The notes under the pieces were generated by a model. That model ran no database searches, was not told the DNA's origin, and saw only the letters and a list, made by a program, of their open reading frames with translations. Below are positions 16,864 through 25,027 of a stretch of DNA of 64,000 bases, one piece after another (the first letter of the stretch is position 1; the number at the start of each line of letters is the position of its first letter). Source of the DNA: Kaistella treverensis. Its GTDB lineage: Bacteria > Bacteroidota > Bacteroidia > Flavobacteriales > Weeksellaceae. The translations under genes and the position numbers were made by a program. Where the stretch lies: the NCBI RefSeq assembly GCF_900114045.1, contig NZ_FORQ01000001.1, positions 434,001 through 498,000 of the forward strand, written 5' to 3'.

Positions 16864-17712
16864 TTATTCCGGAGTGATATCTTTCACGACTTTTTCGCCG
16901 CAGATTTTGCAGTAGCGTGCGTCGTCGTCAATATCATCATTACCGCAACGGTGGCAAACTTTCTCAAGGTTTTGGCGCTTGTTCCGCATTTCAGCGGTGA
17001 CAATTCCGGTAGGCACTGCGATAATGGAATAACCGGCTAACATTAATAATATCGAAAGAAATTTTCCCAGTGGAGTTCCGGGCGAAACATCGCCGTAACC
17101 AACGGTAGTTACCGTTACTACCGCCCAGTAAATACTTTGCGGAATACTTTCAAAACCATCACGGTGACCTTCAACCATAAACATCATCGAACCGATAATT
17201 ACAGAAAAAATCATTAAAAAGAGCAGAAAAATATAAATCTTCCGCGAACTGTGCTTCAAGGCACGAATGATGAAATAACCATCGTTCATAAAATCCAACA
17301 GGTTGAGAATGCGGAAAATCCTTAGCATGCGCAACATCCGAAGGATAAGGAAATACTTCGTGATCGGGAAAAAGAGGCTTAAATAAAAAGGTAAAATCGC
17401 AAGAAAATCAATAATCCCGAAAAAGCTGAAAATGTAGGCTTTTTTGTTCTTCAAAGTGATAATGCGGAGAATATATTCCACCGTGAAAAACGCGGTGATG
17501 ATGATTTCTAAAATTACGAAGAGATTATGGAGTTTTGCATCGTAAATATCCACGCTTTCCATCATCACAATGAAAGTGCTGAGGAAAATCAATACAAGCA
17601 AACATAGGTCGAACAGCTTTCCGAGCCGGGTGTCCGATTTGAAAATAATACGGAAAAGCTGGCGCTTCCACTTTTTTCTTTCGGGAATAAAATCGTGTTC
17701 TCTTTCCATCAC
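16864..17712 (-). CDS. Voltage-gated type potassium channel with C-terminal zinc ribbon
   Basis: 282-residue six-helix cation channel of the inner membrane. Six membrane segments are visible: about 34-51, 64-84, 93-113, 118-138 (S4, with repeated Arg in RMLRMLRIFRILNLL), 158-180 and 217-239. The pore helix and filter TVTTVGYGD at 200-208 specify K+ selectivity. After S6, instead of an RCK domain, there is a short tail with CHRCGN and YCKICGEK (Cys253, 256, 268, 271), a C4 zinc ribbon. Starts at 17712 or 17709 (two adjacent ATG). Divergent from the Nif3 gene. The zinc ribbon is unusual; it could aid tetramer assembly or sense metal or redox state, but that is inference. Confidence 0.88.
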   Translation of the reverse strand: MMEREHDFIPERKKWKRQLFRIIFKSDTRLGKLFDLCLLVLIFLSTFIVMMESVDIYDAKLHNLFVILEIIITAFFTVEYILRIITLKNKKAYIFSFFGIIDFLAILPFYLSLFFPITKYFLILRMLRMLRIFRILNLLDFMNDGYFIIRALKHSSRKIYIFLLFLMIFSVIIGSMMFMVEGHRDGFESIPQSIYWAVVTVTTVGYGDVSPGTPLGKFLSILLMLAGYSIIAVPTGIVTAEMRNKRQNLEKVCHRCGNDDIDDDARYCKICGEKVVKDITPE

Positions 17713-17765
17713 TCGTATCGGTAGAATTTAAAATTAATCGCTAAATTCGCTACAAACATAATAAA

Positions 17766-18863
17766 ATGACAGTTAATGAAGTAATTGAAGGCTTGCAAAA
17801 CCTCATTCCTTTAGCGCAAGCTGAAGATTTTGACAATGTTGGGCTGCTTTGTGGTAATCCTTCACGCGAAGTTACGGGAATTTTGGTTTGCCATGATGTT
17901 TTGGAAAATGTTGTTGATGAAGCTATTACAAAGAATTTAAATGTAATTGTCACATTTCATCCGATTATTTTTTCAGGGTTAAAAAGCATTACCGGCAAAA
18001 ATTATGTTGAAAAAACGGTGCTGAAAGCGATTGAAAATAAAATTGCAATCTATGCGATTCATACCGCTTTTGATAATGATTATTTTGGTGTCAATTACAA
18101 AATTTGTGAAAAATTAGGTCTTTTAAGCCAGAAAATTTTGATTCCTTCTGCGCATAAACTTCAGATCTTAGAAGTTTATGTTCCTCCAGAGAATGCAGGC
18201 GAAGTGAAGAATGCCTTGTTTAAAGCCGGCGCGGGAAATATCGGATTCTACGAAGAATGCAGCTTTACCATTCCGGGGAAAGGAAGTTTTAAGCCAAAAC
18301 CGGGTGCCGATCCGTATGAAGGTGAAATCAACAAATGTGAGCATACAGATGAGGTCGTTATTTCGGTGGTTTTTGAAGAGTATAAGAAAAACAGCATCGT
18401 TAAAGCCATGAAAAATGCGCATCCGTACGAGGAAGTTGCTTATCAGCTTATTAAAATCGAAAATGAAAACCAGTATTTAGGTTTAGGCAGATTTGGCGAA
18501 TTAAATGCGGAAATGGATGAAAAAACTTTTCTGGAATTCGTTAAAAAAACTTTTAATTTAAAAATCATTCGACATTCAAATTTTACCGGTAAAAAAATTA
18601 AGCGCGTCGGAGTTTTGGGTGGAAGTGGTGCAAGCGGTTTATCAGTCGCACTTTCCGCAGGTTGCGATGCCTATTTAACCGGAGATTTAAAATATCATGA
18701 TTTTTTTCGCAGTGAAAGCAAAATATTGCTGTGCGACATCGGACATTTTGAATCTGAACAATTTGTAACTGAGCATTTAGTTGAAATTTTATCACAAAAA
18801 TTCACTACCTTTGCGATCTCAAAATCTACCGAGAAAACCAACCCTGTAAACTATTTTTTATAA
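17766..18863 (+). CDS. Nif3-like dinuclear metal center protein
   Basis: NIF3/YbgI/YqfO family protein of 365 residues, a hexameric toroid with a dinuclear metal site. N-terminal half: AQAEDFDNVGLLCG, VCHDV, VTFHPIIFSGLKSI with His, and YAIHTAFDND; C-terminal half: VLGGSGASGL, DAYLTGDLKYHDFF and CDIGHFESE. The middle (about 125-230) is the YqfO-type insert, with NAHPYEEVAYQLI typical of it. Molecular function is disputed: GTP cyclohydrolase-like activity has been reported for a homologue. The next gene, a coiled-coil protein, starts after 4 bases; this pairing is common in Bacteroidota and suggests a joint role. Confidence 0.9.
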   Translation: MTVNEVIEGLQNLIPLAQAEDFDNVGLLCGNPSREVTGILVCHDVLENVVDEAITKNLNVIVTFHPIIFSGLKSITGKNYVEKTVLKAIENKIAIYAIHTAFDNDYFGVNYKICEKLGLLSQKILIPSAHKLQILEVYVPPENAGEVKNALFKAGAGNIGFYEECSFTIPGKGSFKPKPGADPYEGEINKCEHTDEVVISVVFEEYKKNSIVKAMKNAHPYEEVAYQLIKIENENQYLGLGRFGELNAEMDEKTFLEFVKKTFNLKIIRHSNFTGKKIKRVGVLGGSGASGLSVALSAGCDAYLTGDLKYHDFFRSESKILLCDIGHFESEQFVTEHLVEILSQKFTTFAISKSTEKTNPVNYFL

Positions 18864-18867
18864 AAAT

Positions 18868-19647
18868 ATGGCAAAAAAAACTGTAGAAATATCCGTTGAA
18901 GATAAACTTAGAGCATTATATGATCTTCAAATTATTGATTCCCGTTTGGATGAAATCCGCAGTACACGCGGTGAATTGCCGATTGAAGTAGAAGATCTGG
19001 AAATTGAAATTGAAGGTCTGGAAAAAAGAGCTGAAAAGTTTCAAAGCGAGATCAAACTTCAAAATGAGGAAATCAATGCCAAAAATGAAGTGATCAATCA
19101 TGCAAAATCTTTGATTGAAAAATACAAGACGCAGCAAGATAACGTTCGCAACAATAAAGAATTTGAATCTTTGGAAAAAGAAATTGAATTCCAGGATTTA
19201 GAAATTCAGTTGGCGGAGAAAAGAATTGGTGAATTTGGTGCAAAAATCAGCCATAAAAATGAAACTTTGGAGGAGTTGACCAACAAAATCGAAGAATTAA
19301 AAAACCACTTGAAATACAAAAAAGAGGAGCTTGAAAATTTGGTTTCGGAAACTCAGAAAGAAGAAGATTTTTTACTTGCAAAATCACAGGAATTTGCGAA
19401 AAATATCGATGAGCGTTTGTTGGCGTCTTACCAAAGAATCAGAACCAGCTCGCCAACCGGTTTAGCAGTTGTAGGTTTGGAAAGAGGTGCGCCAAAAGGT
19501 TCGTTCTTTACGCTTCCCCCGCAAAAGCAAATGGAAATCGCACAACGTAAAAAAATTATTATCGATGAACATTCCGGTAAAATTTTGGTTGACGATGATA
19601 TGGTAAACGAGGAAAACGAAAAAATGAAAGACATTATCAAGTTTTAA
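18868..19647 (+). CDS. zf-RING_7-type coiled-coil protein without zinc cysteines
   Basis: 259 residues. About 15-185 is a long, highly charged antiparallel coiled coil. The C-terminal segment GLAVVGLERGAPKGSF ... KKIIIDEHSGKILVDDD aligns with the C4-type zinc-ribbon family (zf-RING_7), but the four cysteine positions are Pro209, Ser212, Asp233 and Ser236, and the whole protein has no cysteine. So the fold is probably kept without zinc. Members elsewhere have been proposed to bind nucleic acid or ribosomes. It follows the Nif3 gene by 4 bases, a widespread pair, and ends at a bidirectional terminator. Confidence 0.85.
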   Translation: MAKKTVEISVEDKLRALYDLQIIDSRLDEIRSTRGELPIEVEDLEIEIEGLEKRAEKFQSEIKLQNEEINAKNEVINHAKSLIEKYKTQQDNVRNNKEFESLEKEIEFQDLEIQLAEKRIGEFGAKISHKNETLEELTNKIEELKNHLKYKKEELENLVSETQKEEDFLLAKSQEFAKNIDERLLASYQRIRTSSPTGLAVVGLERGAPKGSFFTLPPQKQMEIAQRKKIIIDEHSGKILVDDDMVNEENEKMKDIIKF

Positions 19648-19664
19648 TTTCTTCAAAAAAATAT

Positions 19665-19700
19665 AAAAAAACCGGCTTAAATTTTAAACCGGTTTTTTTT
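19665..19700. terminator. Bidirectional terminator
   Basis: A-rich AACCGG and CCGGTT arms with flanking A and T tracts around a 13-base loop. Serves the plus-strand coiled-coil gene and the minus-strand aminotransferase gene. Confidence 0.85.
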
Positions 19701-19711
19701 GTGCAAATAGC

Positions 19712-20911
19712 TCAGAAAATTTCTGCATTTTCCAGAAAATGTTTGATGCGCCGCATTGCTTCCATCAAATCAACTTCGGACGCCGCATACGAGAAACGGA
19801 TACAATTCGAATTTCCGAATGAAACGCCACCAACAGCACCAACGTGAGCGTTTTCAAGCAAAATCATCGCGAAATCATCAGCGTTTTGTACAAGTTTTCC
19901 GTTAATGGTTTTACCGATATAAAAGGAAATGTCCGGAAAGAAGTAGAAGGCTGATTTTGGGTAATTCACCTTAAAACCCGGAATTCCTTTCATTAAAGAA
20001 TACACGATTTCGCGTCTTTTTTTGAATTCTTTAATCATATAATCGTAGTTCGACGGATCGGTTTGAAGCGCGGTTATCGAAGCTTTTTGCGCCATTGTAT
20101 TTGCACCGCTCGTCATCTGTCCCTGGATTTTTTCACAAGCCTGCGCCAGCCATTTCGGGCACGCCGAATATCCAATCCGCCAACCGGTCATCGCAAAAGC
20201 TTTTGACATGCCGTTAATTACTGCAGTTTGTTCATAAACCTGCGGAAATTCTGCTATTGAAGTATGTTTTCCGTCGTAATTGATGTATTCGTAAATCTCA
20301 TCCGAAATCACTGTAATCTGAGGATGTTTTGCGATCACAGTTGCGAGCGCTTCAAGCTCTTCGTAGGTATAATAACTTCCGGATGGATTACAAGGCGAAC
20401 TGTAGAGCAGGGCTTTTGTTCGAGGTGTAATGGCTTTTTCTAGCTGCAGTGCCGTAATTTTAAACTCAGTTTCTATGCTGGTATTCACGATAATTCCCGT
20501 GCCGCCCATCATTTTCACCATTTCTTCGTAGCTTACCCAGAAGGGCGCCGGCAAAATAACTTCATCACCATCATTAATTATCGCTGCTAGAACATTTAAT
20601 ATAGATTGTTTTGCACCATTTGAAACGCAAATCTGCGACGGTTCATACTGTAAATTATTATCGCGCTGCAATTTTTCGCAAATAGCCTGGCGCAAATCCA
20701 TAAAACCGGGAACCGGCGAGTAGTGGCTGAAATTTTGGTCAATTGCGGCAAAAGCTGCTGTTTTAATATCATCCGGAACGTCAAAGTCCGGTTCGCCCAA
20801 AGTAAGGCTGATCACATCAATTCCGGCGGCTTTCATTTCGCGGACCTTATTGCTCATTACAAAAGTCTGCGAAAAACTGAGCCTTTGCAGTCGGTCAGAA
20901 TATTTATTCAT
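19712..20911 (-). CDS. PLP-dependent aspartate aminotransferase, class I
   Basis: Fold type I aminotransferase of 399 residues, of the prokaryotic aspartate/prephenate aminotransferase group (I-gamma like). Blocks: VISLTLGEPDFDVP near the N-terminus, VSNGAKQSILNVL, SSPCNPSGSYYT, VISDEIYEYINYDGKH, and the PLP lysine in GMSKAFAMTGWRIGY (about 230-245). The longest frame starts 48 bases further upstream, but the two-box promoter at 20930-20960 overlaps that extension, so the ATG at 20911 (MNKYSDRLQRLSFSQ) is the start. Probably makes Asp or Glu family amino acids, possibly arogenate; exact substrate is not decided by sequence. Confidence 0.9.
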   Translation of the reverse strand: MNKYSDRLQRLSFSQTFVMSNKVREMKAAGIDVISLTLGEPDFDVPDDIKTAAFAAIDQNFSHYSPVPGFMDLRQAICEKLQRDNNLQYEPSQICVSNGAKQSILNVLAAIINDGDEVILPAPFWVSYEEMVKMMGGTGIIVNTSIETEFKITALQLEKAITPRTKALLYSSPCNPSGSYYTYEELEALATVIAKHPQITVISDEIYEYINYDGKHTSIAEFPQVYEQTAVINGMSKAFAMTGWRIGYSACPKWLAQACEKIQGQMTSGANTMAQKASITALQTDPSNYDYMIKEFKKRREIVYSLMKGIPGFKVNYPKSAFYFFPDISFYIGKTINGKLVQNADDFAMILLENAHVGAVGGVSFGNSNCIRFSYAASEVDLMEAMRRIKHFLENAEIF

Positions 20912-20929
20912 AATTATTTTAAAGTATTT

Positions 20930-20960
20930 CAAAGTTAAATTTTTACTTCGACGCCGCAAA
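20930..20960 (-). promoter_or_regulatory. Aminotransferase promoter
   Basis: Minus strand TTTG (20957-20960), 19-base spacer, TAACTTTG (20930-20937), 18 bases before the ATG. Excellent match to the Bacteroidota consensus; decides the start. Confidence 0.75.
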
Positions 20961-20985
20961 AAGAAACTTTTCTAAAAAGCTTTCA

Positions 20986-20993
20986 TACTTTTG
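20986..20993 (+). promoter_or_regulatory. rsmG promoter -7 box
   Basis: TACTTTTG matches TAnnTTTG, 14 bases before the rsmG ATG. No clear -33 box. Confidence 0.5.
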
Positions 20994-21007
20994 TAAAAAA
21001 TTGCTAA

Positions 21008-21643
21008 ATGCCGGTAGAATTAATAGAAAAGTATTTTCCAGATCTTTCAGAAAAACAAAAAAATCAGTTCGCGCAGCTCGAAGAATTGTATGCGGAATGG
21101 AATGAAAAAATTAACGTGATTTCCCGAAAAGATATGGATTCGCTGTACGAAAAACATATTCTGCATTCTTTAGGCATCGCAAAAGTGATGGAATTCGTTC
21201 CCGGTACAAGAGTTTTAGATATTGGTACTGGCGGCGGTTTTCCAGGAATTCCGCTCGCGATTCTTTTTCCGGAAGTGCAGTTTACTTTGGTGGATTCTAT
21301 CGGTAAAAAAATTACGGTGGTGAAAGAAGTTTCCGAGGGAATAGGTTTGCAAAATGTGACTGCAATTCATACAAGAGCTGAAGAACTGAAAGAAAAATTT
21401 CATTTTGTGGTAAGCCGCGCGGTGACGCAGATGCCCGTTTTTTTAACCTGGTTAAAGGGAAAATTCGAAAAACAAAACCTGAATGCAAAACCCAACGGCG
21501 TTTTATACCTGAAAGGTGGCGACCTTTCCGAAGAACTTGCCGGTCTGAAAACCGAAATTTTTCCACTTGAAAATTATTTCGAAAGTGAATTTTTTGAAAC
21601 TAAAAAAGTAGTATATTTATCAAAGGAAAATTTTCTTTCCTAA
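21008..21643 (+). CDS. rsmG: 16S rRNA (guanine527-N7)-methyltransferase
   Basis: SAM-dependent enzyme that methylates G527 of 16S rRNA; its loss can give low-level streptomycin resistance. 211 residues, normal length. SAM-binding motif VLDIGTGGGFPGIPLAI is near residue 66, VDSIGKKITVV near 96, and FHFVVSRAVTQMPVFL, with the RAV signature, near 133. N-terminal helical part (KYFPDLSEKQKNQFAQLEEL, IEWNEKINVISRKD-like) also fits. Divergent from the aminotransferase gene and separated by 96 bases holding both promoters. Confidence 0.95.
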   Translation: MPVELIEKYFPDLSEKQKNQFAQLEELYAEWNEKINVISRKDMDSLYEKHILHSLGIAKVMEFVPGTRVLDIGTGGGFPGIPLAILFPEVQFTLVDSIGKKITVVKEVSEGIGLQNVTAIHTRAEELKEKFHFVVSRAVTQMPVFLTWLKGKFEKQNLNAKPNGVLYLKGGDLSEELAGLKTEIFPLENYFESEFFETKKVVYLSKENFLS

Positions 21644-21692
21644 CTTCCTGTCTTTGTTCGTTTTGTAACTGACCTTTCCAAAATGCCAGCTT

Positions 21693-22109
21693 ATGAAAAA
21701 TTCTTTACGCTATGTTGCAATTTTTCTGTTGCTGTTATGCGTGCTTCGCTGTAACGACCGTAATGAGCGCGCGTATGTGAACAGCTCGGGTGCGGTGCAG
21801 ATAGACAGTGTGAGAATTGAGCACGACACGATGGCACTTTTCAGCATTCAGGCAATTCAGACTTTTTCTACATTTAATTCCAGCTGCGAAGGATTTTACG
21901 GCTACGATTATATTTATGCCGATGAATTCAACCGCGATGTAACTTCATACAAATTCACGACGGAAGCTGCGTGCGGTGAAAAAAAAGTACATTTTTCTCA
22001 GATAAATTTTCGGCCACAAAAGCGCGGAACTTATTTCTTTAAATTTTTTAATGGTTTAAATTCCTCCGGAAAAGCAATTTGGATTGAGAAGAAAATTACC
22101 GTTCTATAA
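21693..22109 (+). CDS. Putative lipoprotein of unknown function
   Basis: 138 residues. The N-terminus MKNSLRYVAIFLLLLCVLRC is a lipoprotein-type signal; Cys20 in VLRC could be lipidated, although Arg before Cys is unusual. The mature part has two cysteines (in NSSCEGFYGYDY and EAACGEKK) that could pair and is rich in aromatic residues. I do not recognise a family. It starts 49 bases after rsmG on the same strand, so it may be cotranscribed, and it is followed by a hairpin at 22210. Probably an outer-membrane or periplasmic small protein. Confidence 0.7.
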   Translation: MKNSLRYVAIFLLLLCVLRCNDRNERAYVNSSGAVQIDSVRIEHDTMALFSIQAIQTFSTFNSSCEGFYGYDYIYADEFNRDVTSYKFTTEAACGEKKVHFSQINFRPQKRGTYFFKFFNGLNSSGKAIWIEKKITVL

Positions 22110-22209
22110 GCATTTTTTGGCTGCTATAAAGGCTTTTTTTTGCAAAACTTCTTTCTTATAAAAATGCTTACTTATTGAGAAAATCCTTATTTTTAGGTTT
22201 TTAGAAAAG

Positions 22210-22241
22210 CAATTCTGCGGCAAAGCAGAATTGAAATTTTT
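22210..22241 (+). terminator. Probable terminator before the AddB-like gene
   Basis: Perfect 9-bp stem CAATTCTGC / GCAGAATTG around GGCAAA, then AAATTTTTT. About 100 bases after the lipoprotein stop and 25 before the next ATG. Confidence 0.65.
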
Positions 22242-22265
22242 TGCCCAAATACCCCCGAAATTTTT

Positions 22266-24992
22266 ATGCAATTTTTAAATAAAATTATAACCGAACTGCT
22301 GGATCAAAGTACAGATCTTTCACAATATTCCATTGTGTTGCCGGGAAAAAGACCCATTGTTTTCATTAAAAGAATTCTGCAGGAAAGACAATATTCAGGT
22401 TTGCTGCCCAATTTTTATACGATTGAAGATTTAATTGTGCAGATTTCTGAGAAGCAGCCGGTGAAAGGGATTGCCTTATGGCTTTTTGCTTTTGATGTTT
22501 ATCGCGAAATTTATCCCGGTGAAGATTTCGCCGGCTTCTTAAAATGGTTTCCGACTCTTTTAAAAGATTGGGATGATATTCTGAAGTTTTCGGATTCCGA
22601 CAAAGCCGTTCTGGAATATATGTTCGATGAAGAACGCATTAAAAACTGGTCTGAAAACCTTGGTGATACTACGGATTTGCCGCGGCATAAATATTTGAAT
22701 TTTTGGCAGAAAATGAACCATTTTTTACCGATCTTAAAACAGAAATTGGCGGAGAAAAACTGGGCAACTTCCGGAATGATTCATGAAACCGTGAAAGGTA
22801 AAACCGAAAAATTTGCCCAAACAACGGCAAATAAATTTGTTTTCTGCGGGTTTAATGCCTTCACCAAAGTTGAGGAAAAACTCGTGCGGAACCTTTTGCA
22901 ATGGGATAAAGCGCAATGTTTTTTCCATACCGACGAATATTATATGAACGATTTGCGCCAGGAAGCAGGAAAATTTCTGCGCGACATTAAAAATTGGAAA
23001 GAATTTAATGACAGCCGCGAATTCCGCTGGATAGATGATGATTTTGCACAACCGAAAAACATCAAAGTTTATGAAGTTTCCGGCAATATCACCCAAGCGA
23101 AAGTTTTGCCCGATATTTTTAAAGAAATCAACGATCCAAATCTTTCGAAAACCGCGGTAGTTCTTCTGGATGAAAATTTATTGCCAACTTGCCTCGATGC
23201 GCTGAGCAGCGTAAATTATCTGAACATTACAATGGGTTTTCCGCTTAAAAACCTGAATTTCAGCAACGCGGTAAAACAGCTTTTTTACCTTCAAAAGCAG
23301 CTGGAAAAAAAAGATTCATCGTATTATTATAATGATGTGCTTTCGGTTTTGGAAGAACTGCCGAACGGCGAAGTTGACCAACGGATTATCCTGAATTTTA
23401 AAGCAAATATCGAAGAAAGAAACATCGTTTACATTGGAAAAAACCAGTTTAGAGAACTGTTAAACGAGCTTTCCTATTTCAATTTATTCGAAAAACCTTC
23501 TGGCATTATTTCGTTTTTGAACCAGCTGATTTCGTTCTGTTACGAACTGAAATTCCGCGAAATAGACGATATTTTGTACGAAAGTATTTCACACTTTGAA
23601 AAGAGTTTTAAAATCATTAAAAACCAGCTTTCACCGTACACTTTTGCGATGGGAATGGACACCCTGGAAGTGCTCATCAACCAGCTTGTAAATTCCGAAG
23701 CCATAGATTTTGAAGGCGAACCGCTGCAAGGTTTACAGGTGATGGGTTTGCTGGAAACGCGTTTGCTGTGCTTTGAAAATGTTATTTTGCTGTCAGCTAA
23801 TGAAGGGAAACTTCCGTTAGGCAACTCGCAAAATACGTATCTGCCTTTCGACGTTCGGCGCCAATTTAATCTTCATACTTTCCTAGAAAATGACAGCATT
23901 TATGCCTACCATTTTTACCGGCTTATCCAATGTTCACCGAATGTTCACCTGCTTTTCAATGCTTTAAGTTCCGGTGTAAATACCGGCGAAAAAAGTCGCT
24001 TTATAACGCAACTGGAAATTGAAGACCAACACCACCAAATTGAAAATATTATCATCGAAAATTCGTCGGAACCGATTAATAAAGAAACCATAGAAATAGA
24101 AAAGACACCTTCGGTTTTGGAAAAGCTGGAAGATTGGAAAAACCGCGTTTCAGCTTCGCATCTTACCTCGTACATTTACAATCCGATTGATTTTTATTTG
24201 ACAAAAATCCTGGGAACGCGCGAAACCAGTGAAATAGAAGAAGAGCTTTCGCAGAGAAGTTACGGGAATCTGGTGCATTATTCTCTGCAGATTATTTATG
24301 AAAAATTAGTTGGTAAACAACTGGTTTCAGGCGATTTGGAATTTTCTGCTTCCCAAATCAGCGACATCGTTAATACGTCGATTATTAAAATGAATCATCA
24401 GCTGGATTTTTACGAAAAAGGTATGAATTTCATCCACAAATCGATAGCTGAAAGGGTAGTGCGCACCATCGTAGAATATGACCTCAATCTGGTTAAAAAC
24501 GGAAATTCATTGGAAATCATCGGCATAGAGGAACAGTTTGAAAATATCCCGTTTTATTTGAACGAAGAAAAAACAGATCAGGTTTCGTTTTACGGATTTA
24601 TCGACAGAATCGACCGCTTAAACGGAGAGCTCCGCATCATCGATTATAAAACAGCAAAAATGAAAAATCTGGCTATTTCACAGCCAAAAAAAGTGGAAGA
24701 CGAAGAAAAGCTTGAAAAGATATTTTTTAAAGATGACCGCAAACAGGCGCTTCAGCTTTGTATTTACGCATACGCTGCAATTCATTCGCCGACAATTGTC
24801 GATAAACGCGTTCAGTGTGGAATCTGGAGTTTTGCTGAAGCTGATCAGGGTGTGCAGGTTTTAAGCATTTTCGATGAAACGGAAATTTCCGAAAATCTGC
24901 TGGAACAGCCGATGAAATCTGTCCGAAATTTAATTCAGGAAATTCTTGACCCGGAAAAATATTTTAAAGAAACGGAAAAAGCAACATGGTAA
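22266..24992 (+). CDS. AddB-like PD-(D/E)XK nuclease family protein
   Basis: 908-residue protein related to the AddB subunit of AddAB recombinational exonuclease-helicases. The C-terminal nuclease domain (about 640-900) is recognisable by SYGNLVHYSLQIIYEKL (motif I His), GFIDRIDRLNGELRIIDYKT at about 776-795 (catalytic Asp and D-x-K), and RKQALQLCIYAYA (QxxxY motif). The N-terminal helicase-like part has no Walker A: the expected place reads VLPGKRPIVFIKRIL. The iron-sulfur cysteines of firmicute AddB are also missing (SHLTSYIYNPIDFYL where a Cys is usual). No addA lies beside it. Likely partner of an AddA elsewhere in DNA double-strand break repair. Confidence 0.82.
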   Translation: MQFLNKIITELLDQSTDLSQYSIVLPGKRPIVFIKRILQERQYSGLLPNFYTIEDLIVQISEKQPVKGIALWLFAFDVYREIYPGEDFAGFLKWFPTLLKDWDDILKFSDSDKAVLEYMFDEERIKNWSENLGDTTDLPRHKYLNFWQKMNHFLPILKQKLAEKNWATSGMIHETVKGKTEKFAQTTANKFVFCGFNAFTKVEEKLVRNLLQWDKAQCFFHTDEYYMNDLRQEAGKFLRDIKNWKEFNDSREFRWIDDDFAQPKNIKVYEVSGNITQAKVLPDIFKEINDPNLSKTAVVLLDENLLPTCLDALSSVNYLNITMGFPLKNLNFSNAVKQLFYLQKQLEKKDSSYYYNDVLSVLEELPNGEVDQRIILNFKANIEERNIVYIGKNQFRELLNELSYFNLFEKPSGIISFLNQLISFCYELKFREIDDILYESISHFEKSFKIIKNQLSPYTFAMGMDTLEVLINQLVNSEAIDFEGEPLQGLQVMGLLETRLLCFENVILLSANEGKLPLGNSQNTYLPFDVRRQFNLHTFLENDSIYAYHFYRLIQCSPNVHLLFNALSSGVNTGEKSRFITQLEIEDQHHQIENIIIENSSEPINKETIEIEKTPSVLEKLEDWKNRVSASHLTSYIYNPIDFYLTKILGTRETSEIEEELSQRSYGNLVHYSLQIIYEKLVGKQLVSGDLEFSASQISDIVNTSIIKMNHQLDFYEKGMNFIHKSIAERVVRTIVEYDLNLVKNGNSLEIIGIEEQFENIPFYLNEEKTDQVSFYGFIDRIDRLNGELRIIDYKTAKMKNLAISQPKKVEDEEKLEKIFFKDDRKQALQLCIYAYAAIHSPTIVDKRVQCGIWSFAEADQGVQVLSIFDETEISENLLEQPMKSVRNLIQEILDPEKYFKETEKATW

Positions 24993-24994
24993 AA

Positions 24995-25022
24995 AAAACC
25001 TTCAACAATTGTTGAAGGTTTT
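24995..25022. terminator. Bidirectional terminator
   Basis: 28-base perfect palindrome (AAAACCTTCAACAA and its complement) between the convergent AddB-like and acyl-CoA dehydrogenase genes. Confidence 0.85.
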
Positions 25023-25027
25023 CAGTT

